A DNA stretch of 64,000 nt from Pectobacterium colocasium (GCF_020181655.1 NZ_CP084032.1:1550001-1614000), one strand, 5' to 3'. Numbered from the stretch's first letter, positions 34,663-43,303 are shown. Made by a program: numbers and translations. The notes: a model not told the origin generated them from the sequence alone.

Positions 34663-35304
34663 AGAGGTGTCCTCCTGGGGGGATGTTGGGTTAACGGGAA
34701 TGGGTTCATTAAATGCCGGGTCGGCTTGTACGGTTTTGTCCTCCCGCATCGCATCATCACGCAGCGTGTCGAGTTGCCACGACGGCAGGACGCTGTCGGC
34801 TTCTTCCATGCCAAATTTGCTGATGATGAGCTCACGCAGGCGGCTAAACAGGCTGGCGCTGGTCATCATTCCCCAGTCTGCGAACTCGACCACACCGTCT
34901 TCCTGTTCATTGAAGGCCACCTGCCGCAGCCCCTTAATCGACGGTGGCTGTGCGCCGAGGAACCCGACGTGGCGCAGATAGAGCGTGCCGGGCTTCGGGT
35001 TATTGGGCGAATCAGGCAGGTAGAACGAGGCGGAAACTTTCTTGTAACGACCCGCATCCACCAGTTCGGCGAACTGTGGATCGACCTGCTTAGGTTCAGC
35101 CAGCAGATCGCCACCGCTGGTTGACAGTGAGGCTACCCAGCCCCATGCTGGCGCATCCGCTTTAGGGTGGCCGATCACCATCGGTGCCTCATGCACTGCG
35201 GGGTCATACGCCGCCGCACACGCGGCCAAATCAGCAGGCGTGAACGGCAGTTTCGTGCCGTGCATATCGGTATGGGTGCCAGATTTAAAAATGTGGAGTG
35301 GCAT
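34195..35304 (-). CDS. Prohead protease with C-terminal scaffold (Mu gpI-like)
   Basis: The 369-residue protein has an N-terminal protease domain (DMHGTKLPFTPADLAACAAAYDP; MVIGHPKADAPAWGWV) with the conserved GHPK histidine, and a C-terminal coiled-coil, Lys/Glu-rich scaffold region. In Mu, gene I encodes the protease-scaffold and gene Z, an in-frame internal start, gives scaffold alone. The same arrangement is seen here (see 34195-34662). It matures the prohead. Confidence 0.88.
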   Translation of the reverse strand: MPLHIFKSGTHTDMHGTKLPFTPADLAACAAAYDPAVHEAPMVIGHPKADAPAWGWVASLSTSGGDLLAEPKQVDPQFAELVDAGRYKKVSASFYLPDSPNNPKPGTLYLRHVGFLGAQPPSIKGLRQVAFNEQEDGVVEFADWGMMTSASLFSRLRELIISKFGMEEADSVLPSWQLDTLRDDAMREDKTVQADPAFNEPIPVNPTSPQEDTSMTKEEIDALQAENTRLKADAASRLAADAKLRQETVHTGNVAFAEKLVTEGRLVPAAKAVVVALLDEVSKGEQPVEFAEGEVKKPLVSAFKELLGGTTPVLDFSEHATKDRVNVDLTTTSAEFAEADPERLALHQKATALAKKEGISYDAAVARCL

Positions 35305-35465
35305 AGTGCTGTCCCGGTTTGGAAAACTCAGGACAGTGTCAACGGAAGCAATAAAGTTGGCTGTTAACCCCCATTAAGAAAAACGGGGAGCAAAGCCGAT
35401 TTGGTGTGGCGGGAATAGTGCGGCTGTAAAGCCTTTATAAAGGAATTTAAGCCATTTTTCAGGCT

Positions 35466-35495
35466 AGGCGGCACATTGGCTTAACCGTGCCGCCT
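35466..35495 (-). terminator. Hairpin downstream of the gpG gene
   Basis: AGGCGGCAC (35466-35474) pairs with GTGCCGCCT (35487-35495) with a 12-base loop, just past the gpG stop. No strong T tract follows on the minus strand, so it is more likely an attenuator or RNA-stability element than a full terminator. The 195-base gap 35305-35499 has no gene. Confidence 0.45.
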
Positions 35496-35499
35496 GAAA

Positions 35500-35949
35500 T
35501 CAATGCTGTGCCGCAGATTCAAGATGGCGTTGGATGTTGTCCAATATCGAGTTGACCGCCTCGGGTTGCAGGTTGCCATCTTCATCCATCGGCAGATACG
35601 GACGGGCGGGTAGCTCGACGGATTCATTGCGCCCGGTCTTGCCACCAAACTGGTGGATGGCACCATAAACGGTGTTGGTGCCGATCATCGCGGTGCTGGC
35701 ATCATATTCGGTTGATACCGATCCCTGCAGCCGTCCAGTTTTGCGCAGTGTCTGGCCGTCACGGTCTTCTGCTGCCTGAGACACCATCCATTCAGGCCGT
35801 CCGCTCTCATCAAAATTGATATCGGTTTCTGCATGCAGCGTGCCAGCAATCTTGCGCATCGCCGGGGTCATATCCGCCGCTGCGCTCTCCAGCGCACGCA
35901 GTCCACGCCGCAGATCGTTGTCGTTAATCGTGATTGTGACGGTACTCAT
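35500..35949 (-). CDS. Phage virion morphogenesis protein (gpG family)
   Basis: The 149-residue protein (SAAADMTPAMRKIAGTLHAETDINFDESGRPEW, then TLRKTGRLQGSVSTEYD and NTVYGAIHQFGG, ending with LPARPYLPMDEDG) matches the Mu gpG / P2 gpS tail completion family. It is encoded between gpF and the protease as in Mu. Its start overlaps the gpF stop by four bases. Confidence 0.92.
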   Translation of the reverse strand: MSTVTITINDNDLRRGLRALESAAADMTPAMRKIAGTLHAETDINFDESGRPEWMVSQAAEDRDGQTLRKTGRLQGSVSTEYDASTAMIGTNTVYGAIHQFGGKTGRNESVELPARPYLPMDEDGNLQPEAVNSILDNIQRHLESAAQH

Positions 35950-36767
35950 GACGATAACTCCTGTTTAGCCAGGGACGCGAGGCCGCCCTGATAACGGGCT
36001 AAATCCGGGCGATAGGCGGAACCCGGTGCATACGACCAGCCGATATCGGTGCTGATTTTGGTGCTGCCGGTGTTGAACGTGGCCACGCGCTGCATCTCGC
36101 CGGTTTTCTCCGAAACTAGCTTCAGTTCCCAGCCCATCGCATTAATGGCGTTGGCCACTTTCAGCCCACGCCGTTCGATATCATGCTGGCTCAGGGCAAT
36201 CACGCTACAGCGGCAGCGCCAGCCGTTTGGCGGGTAGAACGCCTGCCAGAACGGATCATCGAAACGAAAAACCATCCCGTGCATCGACAGATGGCTTTGC
36301 CGCGTATGCTTGTCACGAATGGCGCTGTACATCCAGTAGGGCCGATCATCCACATTTTCCATCTGCTCAGCCCAGCGGCCAGCGCTGTAGAGCACCGACA
36401 TGTTGGTACGGAAAATGGTATCCAGCCGCCACGGGCTACCCTGCTGAATAGTGACGGGTTCACCGGTCACCGGGTCGGTGGTATCACGCGGCCCCCACCA
36501 ACCTTTCTTCTGTAGCACCGGCTCCAGTTCTTTACGAAACCAGCGGTCAGTCTTGCCGTCATCCAGTGCTTCCTGCAAGGCGCGGCGGATATCTTCAAGA
36601 ATATCCAGCCGGGTCACTTTAGCGACGGTAAACGCACGGGCATGAGATTCCTGCCAAACGTCTTCCCAGTCCCAGCTTATCGCATAGCCTTTCGTCTGTA
36701 GGTAACTGATAGCCCGTTTAGGCGGTAGCGTCATGCAGTACGCCAGTTCAGTCGCGGTGATGCTCAT
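35946..36767 (-). CDS. Head morphogenesis protein (Mu gpF / SPP1 gp7-like)
   Basis: The 273-residue protein has the minor-head-protein core: the signature RDKHTRQSHLSMHGMVFRFDDPFWQAFYPPNGWRCRC. In SPP1 and Mu, such proteins enter the capsid and may assist DNA ejection. I prefer ATG 36767 (MSITATELAY), nine codons after an alternative start at 36794, because it begins the conserved domain. It overlaps the portal gene's end by about 20 bases. Confidence 0.9.
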   Translation of the reverse strand: MSITATELAYCMTLPPKRAISYLQTKGYAISWDWEDVWQESHARAFTVAKVTRLDILEDIRRALQEALDDGKTDRWFRKELEPVLQKKGWWGPRDTTDPVTGEPVTIQQGSPWRLDTIFRTNMSVLYSAGRWAEQMENVDDRPYWMYSAIRDKHTRQSHLSMHGMVFRFDDPFWQAFYPPNGWRCRCSVIALSQHDIERRGLKVANAINAMGWELKLVSEKTGEMQRVATFNTGSTKISTDIGWSYAPGSAYRPDLARYQGGLASLAKQELSS

Positions 36768-38241
36768 GCAGACGCCCCCAGATATTGGCGACAAACAGAA
36801 CCCGCGCCAACCGCTCTTGCAAATCGTCGGCTTTCATCTGCGGGTACAGTTCCGCCAGTTCTCCCAACAAGTCGCCGGGGCGAGCGCCGGACTGGAGGCG
36901 TTCAAACAACGGAGCCAGCAACGGCTCCAGCGTGTCGTCGAGTTGGCCACCGTTCATCACAACATCCAGCGCCGCATCGAGCGCGTCCTGTGCGTTGACA
37001 TCGGCATTGACGGCTTCCGCGAACGCCAGCGATTGGTCAGGTAGCGTCTCTCTGGGCGTTTCGTCGATATCGCCGTCCTGCAACTGGTACTCACGCTTCC
37101 AGTATTGCGGGGTGAACGTCACACCCGCGCGGCTTAGCTTCTCATCGCGTGTCGCCTGTACCTCATCGACGGATTCCTGCTCCCATAGCTGATACACCGG
37201 CGCTGCAACGTGACTGCCGAAATTGAGGTCAACCACCCAGCGGATCAACTGATTGATCGCGCTGGTCACGATATCGCTGTCGCCATCCCGGATATCGTCG
37301 GTGACTTCCAGCCCGGCCTGCGCCGAGGCTTTGTTCGCCGTCGCTTCAGTGGTCTGGTTCTGTCCCAGCAACGCGATAGCAATTTCGCCACGCGATACGG
37401 CGATCAGATTCTGGTAAATCTCGCTGCTGTCGGCTTTGCCCGCCGCTTCTTTGATATCGACCGACGAGTCATCAGGAATCGCGGCAACGGCATCCTCGAT
37501 CATCGATTCCAGTGAATCCAGCAGGTTGTCGATTTCACCCTGCGGCGTGCCACGAGGATGTTTACCGATCACCCACGGCGAGCCGTATTTCTCGGCAAAC
37601 CGCACCCAGAATTTCATGCCACCTTTTTTGAAGGTGACGGGCCAGAAGCACATCGACAGGTCAGGGAAGCCATACGGGTTGTCATAGGTCGCATCCTGAC
37701 GCGGCACCAGGAATTTGTAGTCGGGTATGGCTTCCCCCTCAAACCCGCTGTCGCGGGAGCGGAAACGCAGCCGGTTGTTGGTGTCGAACTGGAACCAGTC
37801 TGCGGGCTTACCGACGATGTCGCTAACATGCCAGCTTGTCCCTGAGCGTTGCCACATCACTTCACAGGGCTGGTAGCCGTATAGCACCGCATCGGTCATT
37901 TCTCCGATAATGCGCGACATATCCATGTCCGTCAGCATGTCACGGATAAAGCAGAATATCTGTTCAGAGGCGTTCCCTCTGTCCACGCCGCGCTCCAGCG
38001 CTTTCACTGCGGCCTTGCGGCGACGAATACAACCGCCGACCAGAGGATCGGTGCGCAGCTCACGATAAATACGAATATCCTTTCCCTGCGCTTTCAGGAT
38101 CGGGTCGGGGTTCGGCAGATACATCCCCAACCCATAGAAATCCATGCTGCGGTCACGTGAGGCGATCTGTTCGCTGAGTGATTTCTTAGGCTCGGAAAAG
38201 GAAACAAATTCGGTGGGGGAAACCCAGAGTCCGCGTGCCAT
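36748..38241 (-). CDS. Portal protein (DUF935, Mu gp29-like)
   Basis: The 497-residue protein is the head-vertex portal of Mu type. Visible landmarks are the N-terminal GLGMYLPNPDPILKAQGKDIRIYREL, the middle segment KYGSPWVIGKHPRGTPQGEID and the SRGEIAIALLGQNQTTEATANKASAQAGLEV motif, all typical of the DUF935 family. It directly follows the terminase gene with one-base overlap. Confidence 0.94.
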   Translation of the reverse strand: MARGLWVSPTEFVSFSEPKKSLSEQIASRDRSMDFYGLGMYLPNPDPILKAQGKDIRIYRELRTDPLVGGCIRRRKAAVKALERGVDRGNASEQIFCFIRDMLTDMDMSRIIGEMTDAVLYGYQPCEVMWQRSGTSWHVSDIVGKPADWFQFDTNNRLRFRSRDSGFEGEAIPDYKFLVPRQDATYDNPYGFPDLSMCFWPVTFKKGGMKFWVRFAEKYGSPWVIGKHPRGTPQGEIDNLLDSLESMIEDAVAAIPDDSSVDIKEAAGKADSSEIYQNLIAVSRGEIAIALLGQNQTTEATANKASAQAGLEVTDDIRDGDSDIVTSAINQLIRWVVDLNFGSHVAAPVYQLWEQESVDEVQATRDEKLSRAGVTFTPQYWKREYQLQDGDIDETPRETLPDQSLAFAEAVNADVNAQDALDAALDVVMNGGQLDDTLEPLLAPLFERLQSGARPGDLLGELAELYPQMKADDLQERLARVLFVANIWGRLHEHHRD

Positions 38242-39776
38242 TAGTAGTTCTCCAGTAACCGTGCAGACGTTCTGCGTCTGCGGGAGGATGCCGTCACCGG
38301 CCCTTTGTTGATTTCCCGGCTGGCGTAGTAGGCCAGTGCCAGTGCAATGGCTGCGTCACCGTGACGTTTACCGCCGTCAGATTTGGCTTTTGAACGCTGT
38401 TCCGGCACGCGGGGGACACCATTCACCACCTGAATAGCCCGCAGATCATCCAGCGTGTCTTCGTCCTTTGGCAGGTCAACAAGATTGCCGTCTTCCAGCG
38501 CAGCTTTGACGGGCGGCATATTGTCCCGATACCAGCCTTCTGTAGGCATAACTTGCTGCACCCGGCTGGCACCGTAACGCTGCATGGCATATTCCGCCAG
38601 ATAGGCACCGTTGCCCCGCGCATCGAATGCCGCCCCCAGCAACATCGGCAAGCCATCCATCAGATACCAGGTGATCTGTTCCTGTTGCTTGAACGGCACG
38701 TTGCGCAGCTCCAGCACGAACGGCACCTGCCGAACCAGATTCTTCTGTTGCAACAGGGGATAATCTACCGACAGGTCACCACTGCGGCCAAAGTCACGCC
38801 CCAGAAACGAGCGGGCACCTCTCGGTAGCGCATCCAGCAACGGTTTCAGATGGGTGTCCAGCCAATCCTGTGTTTCGCTCCAGCGGGTTTCATCGGATTT
38901 CAGCTCATAGCCTTCCGGGCAGGTCAGACGTAAAACAGGAGTATCGGCTGACATTCGGGATTCGATCAGGGCGCGAGACAGCCAGGCTCCGCCACCATTA
39001 GCCGGGATGCAGTCCAGCTCTTCGGATGCACCCACGCCATAGAATTTATATACCGAGGCCATCCACTCGGCTTCCGCTGCAGCAGACCATTCACGCCCGG
39101 TACGCAGGCATACACGGCTGAATAAGCCTTCCGTCACTGCCTCTTTAAAGGTGATACGTTGGACACTGCCGCCTTGACGTTCAGCCCGGATATCCCCGAT
39201 CAGCGTATTAAAGGGGTTGTCATCACCGTCATGGGTGGAAATGACGCGCACCTTACCACCCCAAATCAGCATCGCCAGTGCGGCCTTCAGCAGTTCATCC
39301 AGTTGCTCATGGAATGCGGCTTCATCAATCACGATGATGCCCTGACGGCCACGTAGGTTGGATGGACGGCTGGACAACGCGACGACGCGAAAGCCTGAGT
39401 CGGGGAATTTGATGGTGTAGGTTTTGATGTGCTTGTCGTCTTCGTCTTCCTGCCAGAAGCCTTCTTCAATCTCGCTGGCTGCGTAGTTGAAAACTCGCGC
39501 CCACATCGCGCACGCCTGAATATACTCAACGGTCATGTCCTGGTTGTAGGCGATGTAATAGACGTTCATTCCACCTGCCGGTGCTGAAGAGGCGGCAGTC
39601 AGCACATTATCGGAGGCTTCCGCCCAGGTAATACCGGTACGACGGCTTTTCTCAATGACCTTGAGCGGTGAGGTGTCGGCAACCCAGCGTTGCTGGTATG
39701 GCATCAGTGCGACAGGTGCGTCCATCTGCGAGGTATCGGGCAACACCGGAGCAATCTTTCCAGATGACGTTGTCAT
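38241..39776 (-). CDS. Terminase large subunit (Mu gp28-like)
   Basis: The 511-residue packaging ATPase-nuclease shows a Walker A-type segment KSRRTGITWAEASDNV, a Walker B segment GIIVIDEAAFHE and the coupling motif RVISTHDGDDNPF. The C-terminal nuclease domain contains the acidic cluster around DFGRSGDLSVD. As in Mu it should package by headful from host-flanked ends. It overlaps the gp27-like gene by four bases. Confidence 0.94.
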   Translation of the reverse strand: MTTSSGKIAPVLPDTSQMDAPVALMPYQQRWVADTSPLKVIEKSRRTGITWAEASDNVLTAASSAPAGGMNVYYIAYNQDMTVEYIQACAMWARVFNYAASEIEEGFWQEDEDDKHIKTYTIKFPDSGFRVVALSSRPSNLRGRQGIIVIDEAAFHEQLDELLKAALAMLIWGGKVRVISTHDGDDNPFNTLIGDIRAERQGGSVQRITFKEAVTEGLFSRVCLRTGREWSAAAEAEWMASVYKFYGVGASEELDCIPANGGGAWLSRALIESRMSADTPVLRLTCPEGYELKSDETRWSETQDWLDTHLKPLLDALPRGARSFLGRDFGRSGDLSVDYPLLQQKNLVRQVPFVLELRNVPFKQQEQITWYLMDGLPMLLGAAFDARGNGAYLAEYAMQRYGASRVQQVMPTEGWYRDNMPPVKAALEDGNLVDLPKDEDTLDDLRAIQVVNGVPRVPEQRSKAKSDGGKRHGDAAIALALAYYASREINKGPVTASSRRRRTSARLLENY

Positions 39777-40318
39777 GACGCAATCCCCAGAATCTCCCGG
39801 CGCAGCGCCTGCACCGCGTCAGTTGACAGGCCACCTTTGCGGGCAATCTTCTCGGCATTGCTTGCCGCTTGCTGCGCTTTGGTTCTGACTTCAGTCTGGA
39901 ACTTCTTCAGGTTGACGCTGGCCCGCGACAGCGTGGCGACGTTCTTGGCCACTTTGGACAACAGCGCGACACGCTCTTTGTGATCGATTTCCTCTTCGTC
40001 AGCTTCCTGTAACTGGACGATGCTTTCGAACAGTTCAGTCTGGATCAGCGCGATGACCGCCTCCGAACGCGCATCCTGATCGTCGGCTGCGCCTTCGGTC
40101 AACATGCGGGCGGCTTCTGTTGCTGCACGAATAGCACCGAAACGCTTTTCAATCTTCTGGCCATAACGGTGGATCGCCGACTTACTGATGATGTAACCCT
40201 GCTCACGCAGCAGGCTTTCCAGTTCGGCATACCCACTGAAGCCTGACTCGGTCAGCGCCCGCTCCAACCAGCGGCGGGCATCCTCCGGCAGTTTGTCGAT
40301 AGTGCTGCGACGGGCCAT
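39773..40318 (-). CDS. Gp27-like protein (DUF3486), probable terminase small subunit
   Basis: The 181-residue protein begins MARRSTIDKLPEDARRWLERALTESGFSGYAELE, the start of the DUF3486/Mu gp27 family, which has an HTH-like N-terminus and is regarded as the small terminase partner. ATG 40318 with GGAG upstream is chosen over an upstream start at 40390, which adds a segment overlapping the previous gene. A helical, coiled C-terminus follows. Confidence 0.85.
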   Translation of the reverse strand: MARRSTIDKLPEDARRWLERALTESGFSGYAELESLLREQGYIISKSAIHRYGQKIEKRFGAIRAATEAARMLTEGAADDQDARSEAVIALIQTELFESIVQLQEADEEEIDHKERVALLSKVAKNVATLSRASVNLKKFQTEVRTKAQQAASNAEKIARKGGLSTDAVQALRREILGIAS

Positions 40319-40319
40319 A

Positions 40320-40631
40320 TCATTCGCTCCAGTATTTTTCAGGTCGGGCGATCCCTGGGCCACACTCCACGGTGTACTCGACGATATCAACGCCCAGCCG
40401 CGTTAAATCAGCAAACCAGTCACCGCTGGGGCGCTTGGTCAGATCGACCATCTTGCGGTCAGACAGATAATCCAGTTCGCGCCGCAGCTCCAGCGGTGTG
40501 GTGTCTGGATAAATGGCCCGTGCGATATCCAGCAGCAGCGTCTCGCTGGCGGTATAGGGGCGGGTTTTATTGAGCGCGACCAGCAGACTCCAGCGCAGTC
40601 CCTCACGGCGCACGCGGGTGATATCAACCAT
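40320..40631 (-). CDS. Phage winged-helix-like protein (gp26 position)
   Basis: The 103-residue protein (MVDITRVRREGLRWSLLVALNKTRPYTASETLLLDIARAIYPDTTPLELRRELDYLSDRKMVDLTK) has the helix-turn-helix then beta-wing order of a winged helix and matches the Mu gp26-position proteins of many Mu-like phages. Whether it binds DNA is unknown. It overlaps the previous gene by eight bases and precedes gp27-like by one base. Confidence 0.7.
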   Translation of the reverse strand: MVDITRVRREGLRWSLLVALNKTRPYTASETLLLDIARAIYPDTTPLELRRELDYLSDRKMVDLTKRPSGDWFADLTRLGVDIVEYTVECGPGIARPEKYWSE

Positions 40632-40956
40632 GTTGTCCTCCGTTCATTCGGTGCTGTTGCACCAGTTCCAGCTTGTTGTAAACCGCGTCCAGCTTGGCCT
40701 CTATCACTGTCTGCCCACGGATGTAGTCCTCGCGCCGGACATAGGTCACCGGAAGTTCGGCACGAAACTCCAGAAATTCCCGCTCCAGTCGCTGCCAGCC
40801 TTTTTCGCTCTGAGAACGGGCCTGCTCCAGTGCGCCAAAGCGTTCGTTCAGGCGCTGCTCTATCTGCGCCAGCAGAATTTTTCCGGCTGCAAAGACAAAC
40901 CCTAAAAAACCCAGCAACAAGCCCACCAGTTGCCAGAACTCCACTTCAATTTTCAT
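40624..40956 (-). CDS. Gp25-like protein (DUF2730 type), membrane-anchored coiled coil
   Basis: The 110-residue protein has one N-terminal membrane helix (FWQLVGLLLGFLGFVFAAGKILL) followed by a long coiled coil (IEQRLNERFGALEQARSQSEKGWQRLERE). This matches the DUF2730/Mu gp25 family of unknown function, encoded after the lysis genes. It overlaps the spanin stop by one base. Confidence 0.72.
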   Translation of the reverse strand: MKIEVEFWQLVGLLLGFLGFVFAAGKILLAQIEQRLNERFGALEQARSQSEKGWQRLEREFLEFRAELPVTYVRREDYIRGQTVIEAKLDAVYNKLELVQQHRMNGGQHG

Positions 40957-41627
40957 TATTCTTTCCTGTTCTGTAGTGCAGCGAGGTAATCCAACAGGCC
41001 ATTTACCTGCGCGGCAAGCTGCTGGTAACGTTCTCCGGCGTCGGCGTTGTGGGCGAGGATGTCGCGTTGGGTAACGCCGGAGTCGCGTAGCCGGGCGTCA
41101 AGGGTGGCAGTGGCTGCGGACGTATCGCCAGCCCCGCGGGAAGCGGTGGTAGCGCCTGTTCCTGCAACGACACCGTAGGCGGCGTTGTACTGTTGCACGA
41201 AACCAGCAGTAAACACGCATTCAATAGGACGGCTCTGGCCGCGTTCATCAATCCAGCGTTGCGTGACATCATCAATTCTCCGCTTCAGGTTTTCGTTTTG
41301 TTGGCGCAATGACACCGTGGTAGTGAGGTATTGCTGCTCGGCGGTATGGGCGGACACGACAAGCTGCTGATAGCGCTGCTGCCATGCCTGTAAGGCGGCA
41401 TTGGCCTGTTCCGCACGCTGCTGTTGCTGCTGTGCGATATCAGCCTGCAAACGCGCCAGCGTCGCATCGGATGCCGATTTCTGTTTCTCCAGTGCGGCAT
41501 TGCCAGCGGATTCCGCACTGGAGAATCCATTCTCATAACCGTTCTGGTAAATCAGCCACAGCGCACACAGTGCGGCGACAACCCATAGCAAGGTTTTCCA
41601 CGGCAAGGCTTTAAGCAGGTTCAGCAC
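40956..41627 (-). CDS. Rz-like inner-membrane spanin
   Basis: The 223-residue protein has an N-terminal membrane anchor (TLLWVVAALCALWLIYQNGY) and a long coiled coil (LARLQADIAQQQQQRAEQANAALQAWQQRYQQL), the layout of an i-spanin. Together with the Rz1 lipoprotein nested in another frame it should fuse inner and outer membranes in the last lysis step. It follows the lytic enzyme gene with a 17-base overlap. Confidence 0.9.
   Translation of the reverse strand: MLNLLKALPWKTLLWVVAALCALWLIYQNGYENGFSSAESAGNAALEKQKSASDATLARLQADIAQQQQQRAEQANAALQAWQQRYQQLVVSAHTAEQQYLTTTVSLRQQNENLKRRIDDVTQRWIDERGQSRPIECVFTAGFVQQYNAAYGVVAGTGATTASRGAGDTSAATATLDARLRDSGVTQRDILAHNADAGERYQQLAAQVNGLLDYLAALQNRKE
41003..41272 (-). 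CDS. Rz1-like outer-membrane spanin, nested in Rz
   Basis: In a different frame inside the Rz gene lies an 89-residue lipoprotein. A signal peptide with lipobox LVSC is followed by a proline-rich mature part (PPLPAGLAIRPQPLPPLTPG), as in Rz1 proteins. GGAG stands five bases before the ATG at 41272 (a TTG one codon earlier is also in frame). The fully nested Rz/Rz1 layout resembles lambda. Confidence 0.87.
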   Translation of the reverse strand: MMSRNAGLMNAARAVLLNACLLLVSCNSTTPPTVSLQEQALPPLPAGLAIRPQPLPPLTPGYATPALPNATSSPTTPTPENVTSSLPRR

Positions 41628-42339
41628 AGCTACGTCCTCCCCACGTCAGATAGCGCGGTGCTAACTCCTGCAGGATGCGCTGTGGATAATGACGGTTCTC
41701 ACGCCAGTTAGCCGCAGAACGCCCAGCATTGACGGTAGCGACATGCCCAAACCAGCGCTGACGGTCTAACCCACGTTGCGCCGCCAGCTTCTGATCGCGC
41801 TGTACCCAGCCCAGCCCACCGTTGTAGCCGGAGAGCGTCATCGCCATCCGTTGGCAGTCATCAGCCGCATTAACACGCTGCCAGATCCATCGGTCATAGC
41901 GGGTCAATGCACGAATTGACCACGCGGGATTAAACGGCTGATTGGCTTTTAGTTCCGGCATGATGTCGCTAATCCACGTCGCCGTCGCGGGCATAAACTG
42001 CGCTAATCCCTGCGCGCCAACGGGCGAGACTGCGCGGGGATTCCAGCCGGATTCCTGATGGAGTTGTGCGGCGAAATCGGCCACTGGCGCATTCAGCCCC
42101 CAGTCCAGCCGGGCATTACGGATAAGGTCGCTGCGGTATTGTTTGGACGCCGCAGGCGGCTGGGCGGCATGAACCTGACTGAAGAAACCGCCGCACCAGA
42201 GCAACCAAGCTGTAGCCAGTGCGCCGAATAGCGCCCACCAGACGCTGTGTTTATCCGTGCGTGGTTCGCCATGTTTCATCAAGGTCATACCTAACCCCAG
42301 CGACACCAACGCAATCCAGGTGATTTGCGGCCAGTTCAT
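41611..42339 (-). CDS. Lytic transglycosylase with N-terminal membrane hairpin
   Basis: Residues about 75-200 form an SLT domain with the catalytic glutamate in HQESGWNP, then AQGLAQFMPATA and SGYNGG. The first about 58 residues contain two membrane helices (WIALVSLGLGMTLM and WWALFGALATAWLLWCGGFF) joined by a short KHGEPRTDKHS loop. That part resembles small stand-alone phage membrane proteins, so this looks like a fusion of a holin-like hairpin with the endolysin. It should cut peptidoglycan from the periplasmic side. Only three bases separate it from the putative holin gene. Confidence 0.87.
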   Translation of the reverse strand: MNWPQITWIALVSLGLGMTLMKHGEPRTDKHSVWWALFGALATAWLLWCGGFFSQVHAAQPPAASKQYRSDLIRNARLDWGLNAPVADFAAQLHQESGWNPRAVSPVGAQGLAQFMPATATWISDIMPELKANQPFNPAWSIRALTRYDRWIWQRVNAADDCQRMAMTLSGYNGGLGWVQRDQKLAAQRGLDRQRWFGHVATVNAGRSAANWRENRHYPQRILQELAPRYLTWGGRSCAEPA

Positions 42340-42341
42340 GG

Positions 42342-42686
42342 CTATAGACCCATCGCCACGGCGAGACAGACTGCCGCCACGATAATGGCGCGACGGATTA
42401 ATACTGCAGCAAATACCCGCTGGCAGCCATTTTTGACCGGGTATTCGCCGTGCTTCATCAATTCTGGGTCATGTACCAGATACTGGCCTAGCGCAGCCTT
42501 GGGGAATAATGAACGGTCGAGCCAGTAGCCCAACACAGCAGCCAGCGTGATCAGTGAGATTTTGTAGATGACGACGGGGAGTTGCTGCGGTGATACCAGC
42601 GCGATCACCGCCAGCAGCAACACGGCAGTCAGTTGCCAGCCTAAAAGGCGTTTCAGGCGTGTGAGTCGAAAGAGGTTGAGTTTCAT
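42342..42686 (-). CDS. Putative holin
   Basis: The 114-residue protein has three hydrophobic helices (QLTAVLLLAVIALVSP; VIYKISLITLAAVLGYWLD; IRRAIIVAAVCLAVAMGL) and a basic N-terminus. It matches the putative-holin membrane proteins that open the lysis module of Mu-like phages, and it is the first gene of the leftward lysis-head-tail run. Its SD (AAGGAGA) lies inside a 9-bp hairpin. Confidence 0.78.
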   Translation of the reverse strand: MKLNLFRLTRLKRLLGWQLTAVLLLAVIALVSPQQLPVVIYKISLITLAAVLGYWLDRSLFPKAALGQYLVHDPELMKHGEYPVKNGCQRVFAAVLIRRAIIVAAVCLAVAMGL

Positions 42687-42687
42687 T

Positions 42688-42731
42688 GCTGTCTCCTTAT
42701 GTAAGTGGAGACAGCATGACGCATTGCGTCA
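42688..42731 (-). promoter_or_regulatory. SD-sequestering hairpin and palindrome upstream of the holin gene
   Basis: GCTGTCTCC (42688-42696) and GGAGACAGC (42707-42715) form a perfect 9-bp stem with a 10-base loop; on the mRNA its 3' arm holds the holin's Shine-Dalgarno sequence. Immediately upstream is a second palindrome, TGACGCATTGCGTCA (42717-42731), which could be a regulator binding site. The rest of the gap to 42892 shows no gene and should carry the late promoter. Confidence 0.6.
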
Positions 42732-42892
42732 CGAAAGGATTTTAAACGGCTTTAGAAGTGGCAAGAGAGGGAAATGGCCTTGCAGTACACACTAGTGAAG
42801 CAGCCTGGGGGGCGTCAGCTTTTATTGCTGCGGCTATAGTTCAGACTCTGAATGATTTTGAAGCTCCAGAGCTGCTTCAGAAGAATGTATCG

Positions 42893-43303
42893 TTAGTCAG
42901 TAATTTTCACTTCTATTGAGAAACCTTCGTGGGTCGTAAGCAGGCCAATAAGATCGTCATAACCAATGAGTTTTCCATCAATAACAACCCCGTCATGCCT
43001 GATCGTTCCCGCAAGCTTTCCGGTGAGCATAGATGGTTGGTCGGACTGCCAGACAAGATGCTTCTGGGATAATGCATTCTGTATTTTTTCATGCAGCCCC
43101 AGGTAAGCGATATAAGGTGAGGATTCAACGGCTGATTTAAACTGATACCCTGGCCCATCAACACGTTCAGTCGCCCTAATCCAAAACCCCATACCACCGG
43201 GTATCTCATAGAGAACGTTCTCAAATTTATGGAGAGTATTAGTGCAATCCACGTATTCTCTGAATTTCGGTATTCCTGGAACCAGCATTTCTCTTTCGCT
43301 CAT
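42893..43303 (-). CDS. Hypothetical protein in the lysogeny module
   Basis: The 136-residue protein has no family I recognise. It looks soluble and globular, with a C-terminal half (GKLAGTIRHDGVVIDGKLIGYDDLIGLLTTHEGFSIEVKI) of alternating beta-strand character. It lies between the lipoprotein gene and the late operon, on the same strand, in lower-GC DNA than the structural genes. Its place beside a lipoprotein, a two-helix membrane protein and the repressor suggests expression in the lysogen. Confidence 0.65.
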   Translation of the reverse strand: MSEREMLVPGIPKFREYVDCTNTLHKFENVLYEIPGGMGFWIRATERVDGPGYQFKSAVESSPYIAYLGLHEKIQNALSQKHLVWQSDQPSMLTGKLAGTIRHDGVVIDGKLIGYDDLIGLLTTHEGFSIEVKITD

